13,023 nucleotides of DNA from Verrucomicrobiota bacterium (GCA_003219345.1 QHOP01000170.1:1-13023); one strand, 5' to 3'; numbered from the stretch's first letter, positions 1-7,908 are shown. A program made the numbers and translations. The notes: generated from the letters alone by a model not told the origin.

Positions 1-731
1 GCGGCCGCGGCGGGCACGTGCGCGCTGATTTGCGTCGGCGCGGTTACAGCGAACATGGGATCGGTCACACCATTGAATTTTACTGTCACAGCGCCGCTGA
101 AGTTGACGCCGCTGATGATGACACCCACTCCTGGCGCGCCTAGGCCGGGCGAGAAATCATCAATGATCGGTGCCGGGCCAACTACGGTGAAGTCGTTGGT
201 CGTGGTCGCGCTCCCGGCTGTGGTTTGAACCGTGATCGGGCCGTTGGTCGCGCCGGTCGGCACCGTCGCCTGGATTTGGAGCGCTGCGGTGACCGCAAAC
301 GTCGCGGGTTTGTTGTCAAACAGCACGTTGGTCGTGCCGACGAAGTTGAATCCCTCGAGGGTCACCCCGGTGTTCGTCGCGCTGCGCAGGGGCGAAAAAC
401 CGGAAATACGCGGCGCGACCAGAAAATTGCCGCTGCTGACGCCGGTGCCGGTCGGATTCGTCACGCGGATTTGTCCGCTCGTAGCGTCCAACGGCACCGT
501 CGCTGACATTCGACTGTCCGAGGCGGCGTTGAAATCCGCGATCGCCAGGTCGAACTTCACCTCTGTCGCCGTTGAAAAGCCCGACCCGTTGATGACGACC
601 TGCGTGCCGGGCCTGCCCACGGCGGGTGAAAAACTGCCGACGACGGGCGCAGCCCAAGTGACCGGCCCGGCCAGGTAAATCTGAAGGATCAGGGCCAGCA
701 CCCCGGCCGACCGGAGACTTTTCACGCGCAT
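1..731 (-). CDS. Secreted IPT/TIG-repeat protein, C-terminus cut by window edge
   Basis: The minus frame is open from an ATG at 731 to the window edge, giving 243 codons. The N-terminus MRVKSLRSAGVLALILQIYL is a typical signal peptide, with probable cleavage after TWA near residue 27. The rest is a series of about 80-residue Ig-like units. Each opens with a line such as PVVGSFSPAVGRPGTQVVI, PRISGFSPLRSATNTGVTL or PIIDDFSPGLGAPGVGVII, followed by G-F/N-F and ATVP-type strands. That is the IPT/TIG pattern, and three units are visible near residues 28, 107 and 191. Such domains occur in surface or exported proteins, often as adhesion or carbohydrate-binding scaffolds; the catalytic part, if any, lies outside the window. 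No strong ribosome binding site is seen. The signal-peptide and repeat assignments are firm; the function is unknown. Confidence 0.85.
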   Translation of the reverse strand, partial: MRVKSLRSAGVLALILQIYLAGPVTWAAPVVGSFSPAVGRPGTQVVINGSGFSTATEVKFDLAIADFNAASDSRMSATVPLDATSGQIRVTNPTGTGVSSGNFLVAPRISGFSPLRSATNTGVTLEGFNFVGTTNVLFDNKPATFAVTAALQIQATVPTGATNGPITVQTTAGSATTTNDFTVVGPAPIIDDFSPGLGAPGVGVIISGVNFSGAVTVKFNGVTDPMFAVTAPTQISAHVPAAA

Positions 732-893
732 TGTCTTCAGGACTTCCAAGGTGATTTTATCGCTCCCGAGCCTTCTCAACACCAATGCCGCCATTAGACC
801 AGGACAAACGACAAAAGTCAATCCGGCCGGAGTTTCGTGTAGCGAAATCATAGCGACTGCCAAAAATCATTTCCGCTCAGGCAGCAGCACGGA

Positions 894-951
894 CCCTCAC
901 CCGCCCTCCGGGCACCCTCTCCCCTTCCGAAGGGGAGAGGGACGGGGTTGA
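894..951. repeat. GC-rich palindromic intergenic repeat
   Basis: The core arms CCCTCTCCCCTTC (915-927) and GAAGGGGAGAGGG (929-941) are exact reverse complements. Outer arms CCCTCA (894-899) and TGAGGG can also pair around them. It lies between the esterase stop and the IPT/TIG gene start on the minus strand, so its hairpin could end or shield the esterase transcript. The form resembles common dispersed GC-rich intergenic repeats of bacteria; copy number cannot be judged from one window. Confidence 0.7.
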
Positions 952-985
952 GGGGACACGCGGTTTTTCCGAAAACGATACCACT

Positions 986-1609
986 CTAACCTCCGTATCG
1001 CGCGCGGACGAAATCCCGGATAACAGCCAGCTCCGCGTCGCCAGCGATCGTGTGGGCTTTGACAAGTGCGTGCCATTCGATGTGGATTCGTTCCGCTTTC
1101 AGGAGGTTGATCTGTTCCCGCACGGCCGCGAATGGGATGAGCGGATCGTCCGTGCCGTGCGTGATGAGAAAGCGCTGTTGCAACGCCACCGGCGACAGTT
1201 CCCGGACCAACCGTTCCGGCTCGTGCGCGTAGCCGCTGATGCCGACCAGCCCGGCGAAGAGGTGCGGGTAACGCAGGCCGACCTCGATCGTCATCAAACA
1301 TCCTTGTGAAAAGCCGAACAGGATGGTTTGTTCCGCAGGCCAGCCGCGTTTGCGCTGCTCGTCCAGCAGTTCGAACAGCAGCGCGCGGCTGCGCTCCACG
1401 CCGGTTCCTGCGTCACCGGAAAAGTCATACCACGCATAACCGCCGAAGTACGGATCGGGCGCGTTGACCAGCAGACAATTCAGCCAGGGCAAACCCAGCG
1501 CCGGCGGCAGCCAGCGATACCCTTCCATGCTGTCGCCCAGTCCGTGCAACACGATCATGAGGCGGCGGGAATGTTTCTCCTGCGCCGGCACCAACTGCGT
1601 CTCAAGCAT
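986..1609 (-). CDS. Alpha/beta-hydrolase, phospholipase/carboxylesterase family
   Basis: This is a 207-aa serine hydrolase of the small cytosolic phospholipase/carboxylesterase group, which cleaves short carboxylic esters. The catalytic parts are all visible: LHGLG (residues 21-25, oxyanion region), nucleophile Ser101 in GFSQG, Asp155 in HGTDDPLIP, and His186 in KAHTI. There is no signal peptide. The ATG at 1609 was chosen because the family homology starts almost at once (MLETQLVPAQ, then RLMIVLHGLG). The frame stays open further upstream, but that stretch overlaps the end of the polyphosphate kinase gene and is not esterase-like. No Shine-Dalgarno sequence is evident. It lies 50 bp after the kinase gene on the same strand, so co-transcription is likely. 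The natural substrate cannot be told. Confidence 0.9.
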   Translation of the reverse strand: MLETQLVPAQEKHSRRLMIVLHGLGDSMEGYRWLPPALGLPWLNCLLVNAPDPYFGGYAWYDFSGDAGTGVERSRALLFELLDEQRKRGWPAEQTILFGFSQGCLMTIEVGLRYPHLFAGLVGISGYAHEPERLVRELSPVALQQRFLITHGTDDPLIPFAAVREQINLLKAERIHIEWHALVKAHTIAGDAELAVIRDFVRARYGG

Positions 1610-1659
1610 GGGCGAATTAAAGCGGAAAGGGGGAAAAGTGGGAAGCGCGCAGCGATGGT

Positions 1660-3822
1660 TCACTTGCCGAACGGGCTCCCGGCCAATTTTACCCGCGAAT
1701 ATTTCGAGCGTGCGGGCCGCTTGTCCTTCGCCGCTTTCGCGCTGTTGGCATGATTGCTCCGGGCCAGCTCGATAAAGTCGGTTTGACTGCGGCGCAGGGG
1801 CGCGCCGCGTTTCACGGACGGCCGTTGATGCGAACCGTCCGACTGGAGCAAACGGGCTTTGACGTTGTCCGCCAACGGAATGTCCAGTAGTTCCCGCTTC
1901 GCCCGCTCCCGCAAATTGCCGTCTTCGATGGGGAAAAGTACTTCGATGCGGCGGAGGAAATTGCGCGGCATCCAGTCGGCGCTGCCTAAGAACACCTCCG
2001 GCTGGCACGCGTTCTCGAAGTAATAAATCCGGCTGTGTTCCAGGAACCGGTCCACAATGCTGCGCACCGTGATGTTTTCACTGACGCCAGCCAATCCCGG
2101 TCGCAGGCAGCAAATCCCGCGCACGATGAGGTCGATCTTCACGCCCGCCTGCGAGGCAAGATAAAGCGCCTGGATTATTTCGCGGTCCACCAGCGCGTTC
2201 GTTTTGGCCACGATGCGCGCGGGCAAACCCTGCTGCGCGTGCTCTGTTTCGCGGCGGATCAGCGCCAGCATGCGCTCACGCAGTTCAAAGGGCGCGACCA
2301 GCAGCCGGCGCGTCCCTTGAAACTGGCAAATGCCGGTCAGCAGGTTGAACAGGTTGGTCGCATCCTCTCCAAAATCGGGGCGGCAGGTCAACAGGCCAAG
2401 GTCCGTGTAGAGCCGCGCCGTTTGGGGATTGTAGTTGCCCGTGCCGAGATGCACGTAGCGGCGGATGCAATCGTCGTCCTTGCGCACGACGAGCAACATC
2501 TTCGCATGGATTTTGTAACCGACCAGGCCATAAACGACGTGGACACCTGCTTCCTCCAGCCGGCGCGCCCATTGAATGTTGTTTGCCTCGTCGAACCGGG
2601 CGCGCAATTCCACGACGGCCGTGACCTGCTTGCCGTTGCGCACCGCGTTCATCAACGCCCCGACGATGCGCGGATCGCCGCCGGTGCGGTAGAGCGTTTG
2701 TTTGATGGCGAGCACCCTGGTGTCCGCGGCGGCCTGCTCCAGAAACTCCACTACGCCGCTGAAATTTTCATACGGATGATGGAGCAGAAGGTCGCGCTCG
2801 CGAATGACTGCAAACAAGTCCGTTTGGTCCCGCAGCGCGTGGGCGACCGGCGCGACGAACGGCGGGTCGCGCAGCTCCGGCGAATGGTCGCCTTCGTAAA
2901 TTTCCATCAGGCGCGACGGGTTCAGCGGGCCGTCGATGACGTACAAGTCGTCTTCCGTCAGGTGCAGCGTGCCGAGGAGCGCCGCACGGATCTCAGGCGG
3001 GCAATCCTTTTCCAGTTCAAGCCGCACGGCCGCGCCCTTGCGGCGATTGTGCAGTTCGTCTTCAACCGCCTTGAGCAAATTGTCGGCGTCTTCTTCGTCG
3101 ATGTACAACTCGCTGTTGCGCGTGACGCGGAAATGCCAGTAACCAAGGATATTTGTGCCCGGAAACAAATCGGCGAGGTAGTGGCCGATGAGATGGCCGA
3201 GGAAGACGTAATCCTGGCGTGGATCGTCGCAGGGCAGTTTCACCAGCCGCGGCAACACGCGCGGCACCTGGACCACGGCGAGATGACGCAACATCTGGCC
3301 GCCCTGAGGCATTTCGAGTTGCACCATCATGTTCAGAGATTTGTTCAGCAGTTGGGGAAACGGATGCGCCGGATCAATGGCCAGCGGCGTCACTACCGGG
3401 CGGACCTGCGTGCGGTAGTGGTTTTCGATCCACACGCGGTCGGCGTCGCTGAGTTCGGTGAACTTCAGAAAGCGGATGCCGTGTCCAGCCAACGCGGGGA
3501 CGAGCTGCTCGCGCCAGCAGGCGTATTGCTGCTCGATCATCCGCCGGATGCGCTTGCTGATGCCTCGAAACGTCTCGCTGGCCGTGAGGCCGTCAATGCT
3601 GCGCTCCACCACGTCGCTTTCGATCTGCTGCTTGAGCCCGGCGACGCGGATCTCGAACAACTCGTCGAGGTTCGAACTGGTGATGCAGAAAAATTTGACG
3701 CGCTCCAGCAGTGGCGTGGCGGAATCCAACGCTTCGTCCAGCACGCGCTGGTTGAATTCCAGCCAGCTCAACTCCCGATTGATGAAGTGGGATGGCCCAA
3801 AGGTTCTTGCCGCCGTCACCAT
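1660..3822 (-). CDS. ppk1: Polyphosphate kinase 1
   Basis: This 720-aa protein has the usual PPK1 length. PPK1 reversibly transfers the gamma phosphate of ATP to growing polyphosphate chains. It begins with the conserved N-domain (FINRELSWLEFNQRVLDEA, residues 13-31; SSNLDELFEIR, 49-59). The first catalytic phospholipase-D-like domain carries HHPYENF (348-354), LYRT with Arg379, ARFDE with Arg409, and the phosphorylated histidine His439 in KIHAK. The second carries His596 in FLEHSRIYYF and GSADWMPRN (613-621). The C-terminal 60 residues are basic and not conserved. The ATG at 3822 fits the family N-terminus; the same frame stays open another 100 codons upstream, but that part does not resemble PPK. 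No clear Shine-Dalgarno is seen. A periodic GTNAC array ends 22 bp upstream and may place it under phosphate control. The esterase gene follows 50 bp later. Confidence 0.97.
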   Translation of the reverse strand: MVTAARTFGPSHFINRELSWLEFNQRVLDEALDSATPLLERVKFFCITSSNLDELFEIRVAGLKQQIESDVVERSIDGLTASETFRGISKRIRRMIEQQYACWREQLVPALAGHGIRFLKFTELSDADRVWIENHYRTQVRPVVTPLAIDPAHPFPQLLNKSLNMMVQLEMPQGGQMLRHLAVVQVPRVLPRLVKLPCDDPRQDYVFLGHLIGHYLADLFPGTNILGYWHFRVTRNSELYIDEEDADNLLKAVEDELHNRRKGAAVRLELEKDCPPEIRAALLGTLHLTEDDLYVIDGPLNPSRLMEIYEGDHSPELRDPPFVAPVAHALRDQTDLFAVIRERDLLLHHPYENFSGVVEFLEQAAADTRVLAIKQTLYRTGGDPRIVGALMNAVRNGKQVTAVVELRARFDEANNIQWARRLEEAGVHVVYGLVGYKIHAKMLLVVRKDDDCIRRYVHLGTGNYNPQTARLYTDLGLLTCRPDFGEDATNLFNLLTGICQFQGTRRLLVAPFELRERMLALIRRETEHAQQGLPARIVAKTNALVDREIIQALYLASQAGVKIDLIVRGICCLRPGLAGVSENITVRSIVDRFLEHSRIYYFENACQPEVFLGSADWMPRNFLRRIEVLFPIEDGNLRERAKRELLDIPLADNVKARLLQSDGSHQRPSVKRGAPLRRSQTDFIELARSNHANSAKAAKDKRPARSKYSRVKLAGSPFGK

Positions 3823-3843
3823 AGTGAAAGACTGCAGACTACC

Positions 3844-3881
3844 GTGACAAGGCTGTAACTGGCGAGTTACAATTCTGTGAC
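3844..3881 (-). promoter_or_regulatory. Candidate Pho box: four GTNAC units at 11-bp period before ppk1
   Basis: GTNAC pentamers start at 3844 (GTGAC), 3855 (GTAAC), 3866 (GTTAC) and 3877 (GTGAC), a spacing of exactly 11 bp each time. Read on the minus strand as 7-mers with 4-bp spacers they are CGTCACA, TGTAACT, AGTTACA and TGTCACG, resembling PhoB/PhoP half-sites, which also repeat every 11 bp. The two central units also form an inverted repeat (TGTAACT, GGCG, AGTTACA). The last unit ends 22 bp before the ppk1 ATG. Polyphosphate kinase is a known phosphate-regulon member in several bacteria. The regulator itself is not in the window. Confidence 0.6.
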
Positions 3882-4302
3882 GAACCGCGGTCGGACGTAT
3901 CTCGATGCTGTTCTGGAGTTCGGATACCGCGAAATGGCGCGTCCAAAGCTCCAGCAAGCTCCAAGCTCGAAGGTCTGGATTCCAAACCCTTAGCGCGGGG
4001 GCCCCGGCGGCACCAAGGAGCCGACTTACGCAGATGAATCGAGCGGCTCGGGACGACAAATTGTGCGGTGTTAAAAGACTTGACGCTCCACCTCGCAGGA
4101 GTAGGGTCGCGCCGACATCCATGGGGAGCGGCCTTTTGGTCCGTTAGTTTCATTTTTAAAGGCCCGTTCAGCCAGACAGCAGCTCATACACCAAGCCTCA
4201 CTCAGGGACCGGAGTAATCTGCGGTCCATGTGGACTGGTGCAGAGCAAGCGGCACCAGTTTCAGAACGCCGGACCGATCGACTGCAAAACCGAATTCCTA
4301 CT
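3882..4302. other. Non-coding stretch between ppk1 and the radical-SAM gene; possible dispersed repeat
   Basis: No convincing gene is seen here. Short open frames exist on both strands but have no family features and overlap one another. AAGCTCCA occurs twice 10 bp apart (3946-3953 and 3956-3963). The segment of about 3930-4070, read on the minus strand, gives a W/L-rich peptide (ALRVWNPDLRAW and so on) fused in frame to ppk1, a look typical of intergenic repeats mis-called as protein. Nearer the radical-SAM gene, GGACCG (4206-4211) and CGGTCC (4222-4227) form a short inverted repeat, 75 bp before that gene's start; a third GGACCG lies at 4271. No clear sigma-70 promoter could be picked out. 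Confidence 0.4.
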
Positions 4303-5844
4303 ATGAAAATTGGAGTCATCGAGCTGATTGAGGACACCGCGTCGAAGAGTTGGACGGATCGCATCTACCGCGCTTTTTTCAAAAAATATCATGCGAGCAT
4401 AACTCCACAGGCCGTCTCGGTATGGTGCCGACAGTTAGGGCATCAGGTTTGGTACGCCACCTACTACGGGCAACGGGACCCTGTAAGATTGCTTCCGGAC
4501 GAACTCGACGTTGTCTTCGTCGCAAGCTATACGCAGGCCAGTGCGCTCGCTTACGCCCTGGCCAAGGTCTACCGGATGAGAAAGACGCTGACGGTTATTG
4601 GCGGGCCTCATGCCAAAGCTTTTCCCAGGGATTGCCTCCGCTTCTTCGATCTGGCGGTCAAAGACTGCGATAAGACGCTGATCGACGACATTCTTCGAGG
4701 GCAGTTCGACCGGCACACGGTCATTACCAGTGGCCGGCCTCTAAGGGAAATTCCGAGCGCGGAAGAGCGAATGCCGGAGATAATCGCTGCCTCTCTCGTC
4801 GGGGGCAGGCTGCGTCGCCTGAGTGTAGTCCCGTTGCTCAGCAGTGTCGGCTGCCCGTACAGTTGCGACTTTTGCGTGGACTGGAACAATCCTTATGTGC
4901 TTTTCCCACCGGAACTGTTGGAAGCCGACCTCCAGTACTTGTCCAGGAACTGGCCTGGCGTCATGGTGACGTACCATGATCCGAACTTCGGCGTGAAGTT
5001 TGATCAGGTATTGGGCATCGTTGAAGAGATTCCGAAGGAAAAACGCAGTCCCTACATCATCGAAAGCTCGCTCTCCATTTTACGCGGAACAAAGCTGCGG
5101 CGTCTGAGAGACACCAGGTGCCTGTTCATCGCGCCGGGAGTCGAGTCATGGAACAATTACTCCAACAAAGCCGGAGTTGGCGCCACCGTGGGGAAGGCAA
5201 AGCTCACACAGGTCGTCGAGCACTTTCGAGAAATCCGGCAGTATGTACCCGGTCTCCAGGCAAACTTCCTGTTTGGCACCGACGCGGATCAGGGAGAGGA
5301 ACCGATTGAGTTAACCAAGGAGTTTATGCGGGCGGTTCCGTTTGTTTGGCCCACGATCAACATTCCCACCCCTTTTGGTAACACTCCGCTCTACGACCGC
5401 GCACTGACTAACGGACAAATTTTGCAATCCATGCCTTTCAGCTTTTACTACACTCCCTACCTGGTTACCACCATGCCGCATTATCCTCCGCTTGAGTATT
5501 ACGACAAACTCATCGACCTCTATTCGACGATGACATCGAATGTGATGTTGAGAGGGCGGTTCGGGAAGGAGTCAACCCTGGGCTTCAGCCTGCTCAACGC
5601 GCTTCGAACCTTCGCGATGCGGCAGGACCTCGCGGCGCTTCGACTCCTGCGGCAAATGCTGGCGACGGACCCGAAATTCCTTGCTTTCCACGAGGGCCGG
5701 ACGCGTTCGCTTCCCGAATTCTACCACCGTCGTTATGAGCAAAAGCTCGGGCGCTATGCGAACCTGATATCTCGCGACGAAAGGACCCCGGAGTTGGAGA
5801 AACCGGCTTCGTCGCTCGCGTCCGCGTCGCCTGTGGCGACGTAG
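4303..5844 (+). CDS. Radical-SAM protein with B12-binding-like N-terminal domain
   Basis: The protein is 513 aa. Cys184, Cys188 and Cys191 in CPYSCDFC form the CX3CX2C motif that binds the 4Fe-4S cluster and S-adenosylmethionine. The N-terminal 150 residues look like the Rossmann-type cobalamin-binding domain that precedes many class B radical-SAM enzymes: VSVWCRQLGHQVW, LDVVFVASYT and TVIGGPHAKAFP. The cobalt-ligating DxHxxG is absent, so cobalamin, if bound, would be in another mode. Further radical-SAM core features are HDPNFG (225-230), APGVES (277-282) and NFLFGTD (321-327). About 150 C-terminal residues are helical and unassigned. The ATG at 4303 was chosen because the B12-like fold begins at MKIGVIELIE; the frame opens earlier at 4228 but that part is unlike the family. 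No Shine-Dalgarno is seen. It stands alone, convergent with the tRNA. The substrate cannot be predicted. Confidence 0.88.
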   Translation: MKIGVIELIEDTASKSWTDRIYRAFFKKYHASITPQAVSVWCRQLGHQVWYATYYGQRDPVRLLPDELDVVFVASYTQASALAYALAKVYRMRKTLTVIGGPHAKAFPRDCLRFFDLAVKDCDKTLIDDILRGQFDRHTVITSGRPLREIPSAEERMPEIIAASLVGGRLRRLSVVPLLSSVGCPYSCDFCVDWNNPYVLFPPELLEADLQYLSRNWPGVMVTYHDPNFGVKFDQVLGIVEEIPKEKRSPYIIESSLSILRGTKLRRLRDTRCLFIAPGVESWNNYSNKAGVGATVGKAKLTQVVEHFREIRQYVPGLQANFLFGTDADQGEEPIELTKEFMRAVPFVWPTINIPTPFGNTPLYDRALTNGQILQSMPFSFYYTPYLVTTMPHYPPLEYYDKLIDLYSTMTSNVMLRGRFGKESTLGFSLLNALRTFAMRQDLAALRLLRQMLATDPKFLAFHEGRTRSLPEFYHRRYEQKLGRYANLISRDERTPELEKPASSLASASPVAT

Positions 5845-5864
5845 CTGATCGGCTCGCCGAAGTT

Positions 5865-5939
5865 TGGAGCCAGCGGTCGGGATTGAACCGACGACCGACG
5901 GTTTACAAAACCGTTGCTCTACCACTGAGCTACGCTGGC
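5865..5939 (-). tRNA. tRNA-Thr (anticodon TGT)
   Basis: A full cloverleaf can be drawn on the minus strand. The acceptor GCCAGCG pairs with CGCTGGC, the D arm is GCTC/GAGC with loop AGTGGTA, and the anticodon arm ACGGT/ACCGT encloses loop TTTGTAA, giving anticodon TGT (Thr, codon ACA). A 5-nt variable region follows, then a T arm GTCGG/CCGAC with loop TTCAATC. The discriminator is T and CCA is encoded (5865-5867). A TATAAC at 5951-5946, minus strand, could be its -10 box; no good -35 is seen. The tyrosine recombinase gene begins under 100 bp beyond the tRNA's 5' end. Confidence 0.97.
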
Positions 5940-6031
5940 TTAAATGTTATAAATAAACAACTTACGATGTGATTTCCGTCCCTGGTCTGAGTTGTTGCAT
6001 ACTCAATTTGTATATGGTATGGTTTTTCGCT

Positions 6032-7129
6032 ATGAAAAGGGCCGTACCACCACCGACCAAGGGCAAACCCGCCGCGGATTCTGATTGGATCAAAACACCG
6101 TATCCCAATCTCATCCGCTACGAGCCGAGCGGTAATTATTTTGGGAGAGTCCGGGTCAATGGCAAGCTAATCCGCCGTTCACTCGAAACGCACGTATTGA
6201 GCGTTGCCAAACTCAAACTTTCCGACTTCCTGCAAGATCACCGCCGACTGGCGATCAACAAAGGCCAGTCTATCAAAGGCGAAGTTATCATTGAAATGTT
6301 CAAAAAGGAAATCGAAGATGACCACAACAACAAGCCACGCACCAAGCTTTACAAACAGGAGGTTTTGATCGCACTGAAAAAGACCTGGCCGGAATTGTAT
6401 TCGACGGACATCGCCAGAATCACCCAGAAGGACTGCAACGATTGGGCGGCGCGCTACGGCAAGGATTACAGTCCCACCCGGTATAACGGCGCCTTGGGCA
6501 TCGTGCGCCGGATTTTCGAGATTGCCGTTGAACACGGCTATCGCGTGGACAATCCGGCCAAGTTCGTGGATCGGCGGCGGGTAAAGCCAAAGGAATTGAA
6601 TCTGCCTTCCCAGGCGCAATTTCAGGAAATGGCAAGGCACATTGAAACATCGGGGGCGGGGCAGGCAAAAGATTGCGCGAACCTGTTTCGGTTTCTGGCT
6701 TTCTCCGGTCTGCGGATAGACGAAGTGCGGCACGTTGTTTGGAATGACGTGGATTTTGAAAAAGGATTGCTGCACGTCCGAATCACGAAGAACGGGAAAG
6801 ACCGCTGGATTCCGCTGAATACGAGCCTGCGGCAACTGTTGGAACAAATGCGTGCGGAGCGAGCCAAAGAATCGCGGGACAAAACCGTGATGGAAGTTTT
6901 CGAGTGCCAGAAGTCAATCGACCGCGCGGCAAAGCTGGCCGGTGTGAAACGCATTACCCACCACGATTTGCGGCACTTGTTCGCTACACGCTGCATTGAG
7001 GCCGGCGTTGACATTCCAACGGTTTCGCGCTGGCTCGGACATCAGGACGGCGGGGCGCTGTGCATGAAGACCTACGGCCATTTGCGCGATGAGCACAGCC
7101 AGCGGGAAGCGTTGAAGGTGACATTCTAA
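6032..7129 (+). CDS. Tyrosine recombinase / phage-type integrase
   Basis: The protein is 365 aa. It catalyses site-specific strand exchange through a 3'-phosphotyrosine link, and here would integrate and excise the element. All active-site residues are visible: Arg228 in SGLRIDE, Lys253 in ITKNGK, His311 and Arg314 in HHDLRH, His337 in WLGHQD, and Tyr348 in MKTYGHL. Residues 20-65 resemble an N-terminal arm-binding domain (YFGRVRVNGKLIRRSLET), and 80-180 the SAM-like core-binding domain. The ATG at 6032 gives MKRAVPPPTK; in-frame starts exist at 6014 and 5969. No Shine-Dalgarno is seen. TTGCAT (5995-6000) and TATGGT (6018-6023), 17 bp apart, are a possible promoter that would start transcription almost at the ATG. 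The gene is intact and ends 15 bp from the convergent HTH gene. Confidence 0.94.
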   Translation: MKRAVPPPTKGKPAADSDWIKTPYPNLIRYEPSGNYFGRVRVNGKLIRRSLETHVLSVAKLKLSDFLQDHRRLAINKGQSIKGEVIIEMFKKEIEDDHNNKPRTKLYKQEVLIALKKTWPELYSTDIARITQKDCNDWAARYGKDYSPTRYNGALGIVRRIFEIAVEHGYRVDNPAKFVDRRRVKPKELNLPSQAQFQEMARHIETSGAGQAKDCANLFRFLAFSGLRIDEVRHVVWNDVDFEKGLLHVRITKNGKDRWIPLNTSLRQLLEQMRAERAKESRDKTVMEVFECQKSIDRAAKLAGVKRITHHDLRHLFATRCIEAGVDIPTVSRWLGHQDGGALCMKTYGHLRDEHSQREALKVTF

Positions 7130-7144
7130 AGCTTTCGAGCGCGT

Positions 7145-7873
7145 TCAAACTCCAATCCAACGACTGTGCTTTTGCTGGTGGTTGCGGGATTCCTTTTGAG
7201 CGACAGCTTGCGTGGTGAATTTATGGATGAATGAATCGGCGACGCGGCTCATGTCCTGGCCCGGATATTTCTCCGCGAGAAACTCTTTGACCTGCGCGGT
7301 CATGTCCTCCGTCCAAATCTGTAACGCTTGCCGCTGATCGTGGGCGAACGCTTTGAGGACTTCCACGGCATTCCGTCCTCGGCTGCAGATTTCATTCCTG
7401 CCATTGGCTGGAAAATGCTCCACGACCGCGTATTCCGTCGCGTTGGCGATAGGCCGGTGGCAGACAAAGACGTTGTCGAAAAGATGAACGCTCTTGTGCC
7501 ATTGTGAGCCGTCGTCGGCCAGGAACGGAATCCCCTGCGGTGGTCTCTGTGAAGCCGCCAGGACAGCCAGGGCGGTCTTTGCAACGTCGCGTTCAAGATG
7601 TTTAACCGCGTCGCGGCTGGTTGGAAACTGTTTGAGCGGTTCTGCGAAGTGGCGCACGGCTTCCACGTGGGCTTGGTCCTCGATTTCCGTTGGGTCGCGC
7701 GGCACGAGCAGCTTGCCGCGCAGTGCCCGGCACACTTTGAGTTTACCCCGTTGGATGAGGCGGTAAACGCTGAAATAATTGACGCCCAGGAGATCGGCGG
7801 CTTCCTGGACGGAATACGCGAGCCGTTCCGGCGTGGTGGTCGGCGATGATTCAGGTTTTGGAATAGTTTCCAT
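7145..7873 (-). CDS. Helix-turn-helix protein, excisionase/MerR-like N-terminus
   Basis: The protein is 242 aa. Residues 19-65 match the small winged-helix 'helix-turn-helix 17' type found in excisionases and element regulators: AYSVQEAADLLGVNYFSVYR, then LIQRGKLK and a short wing ending LLVPRDP. The remaining 175 residues carry no motif I recognise; they include a hydrophilic helical stretch (80-110), a possible beta section (NVFVCHRPIANATEYAVVEHF) and a basic, glutamine-rich tail. It is convergent with the recombinase gene and divergent, by 35 bp, from the 75-aa gene at 7909, so it may act on that short shared promoter region or as a recombination directionality factor. Both roles are inferences. 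It is larger than usual excisionases (60-100 aa), so the extra domain may have its own job. Confidence 0.82.
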   Translation of the reverse strand: METIPKPESSPTTTPERLAYSVQEAADLLGVNYFSVYRLIQRGKLKVCRALRGKLLVPRDPTEIEDQAHVEAVRHFAEPLKQFPTSRDAVKHLERDVAKTALAVLAASQRPPQGIPFLADDGSQWHKSVHLFDNVFVCHRPIANATEYAVVEHFPANGRNEICSRGRNAVEVLKAFAHDQRQALQIWTEDMTAQVKEFLAEKYPGQDMSRVADSFIHKFTTQAVAQKESRNHQQKHSRWIGV

Positions 7874-7908
7874 AGTGATTTTGATTGGTTAAATCATGGG
7901 AGCAAAGA

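Noticed and set aside
225..678. Plus-strand frames of 93 and 148 codons at the left edge
   Set aside because: They are shadows of the minus-strand IPT/TIG protein, which has a signal peptide and repeat structure.
1610..2008. Upstream extension of the esterase to a 340-aa form
   Set aside because: The extra 133 residues lie out of frame inside ppk1 and do not resemble any esterase N-terminus.
2035..3858. 607-codon open frame on the plus strand
   Set aside because: It is antisense to ppk1, whose domains and catalytic residues are clear; the frame is a GC-rich shadow with no family features.
5572..5925. 117-codon minus-strand frame beginning MVEQRFCKPSVVGSIPTAGS
   Set aside because: Its first residues are the translation of the tRNA-Thr gene, and the rest is antisense to the radical-SAM gene.
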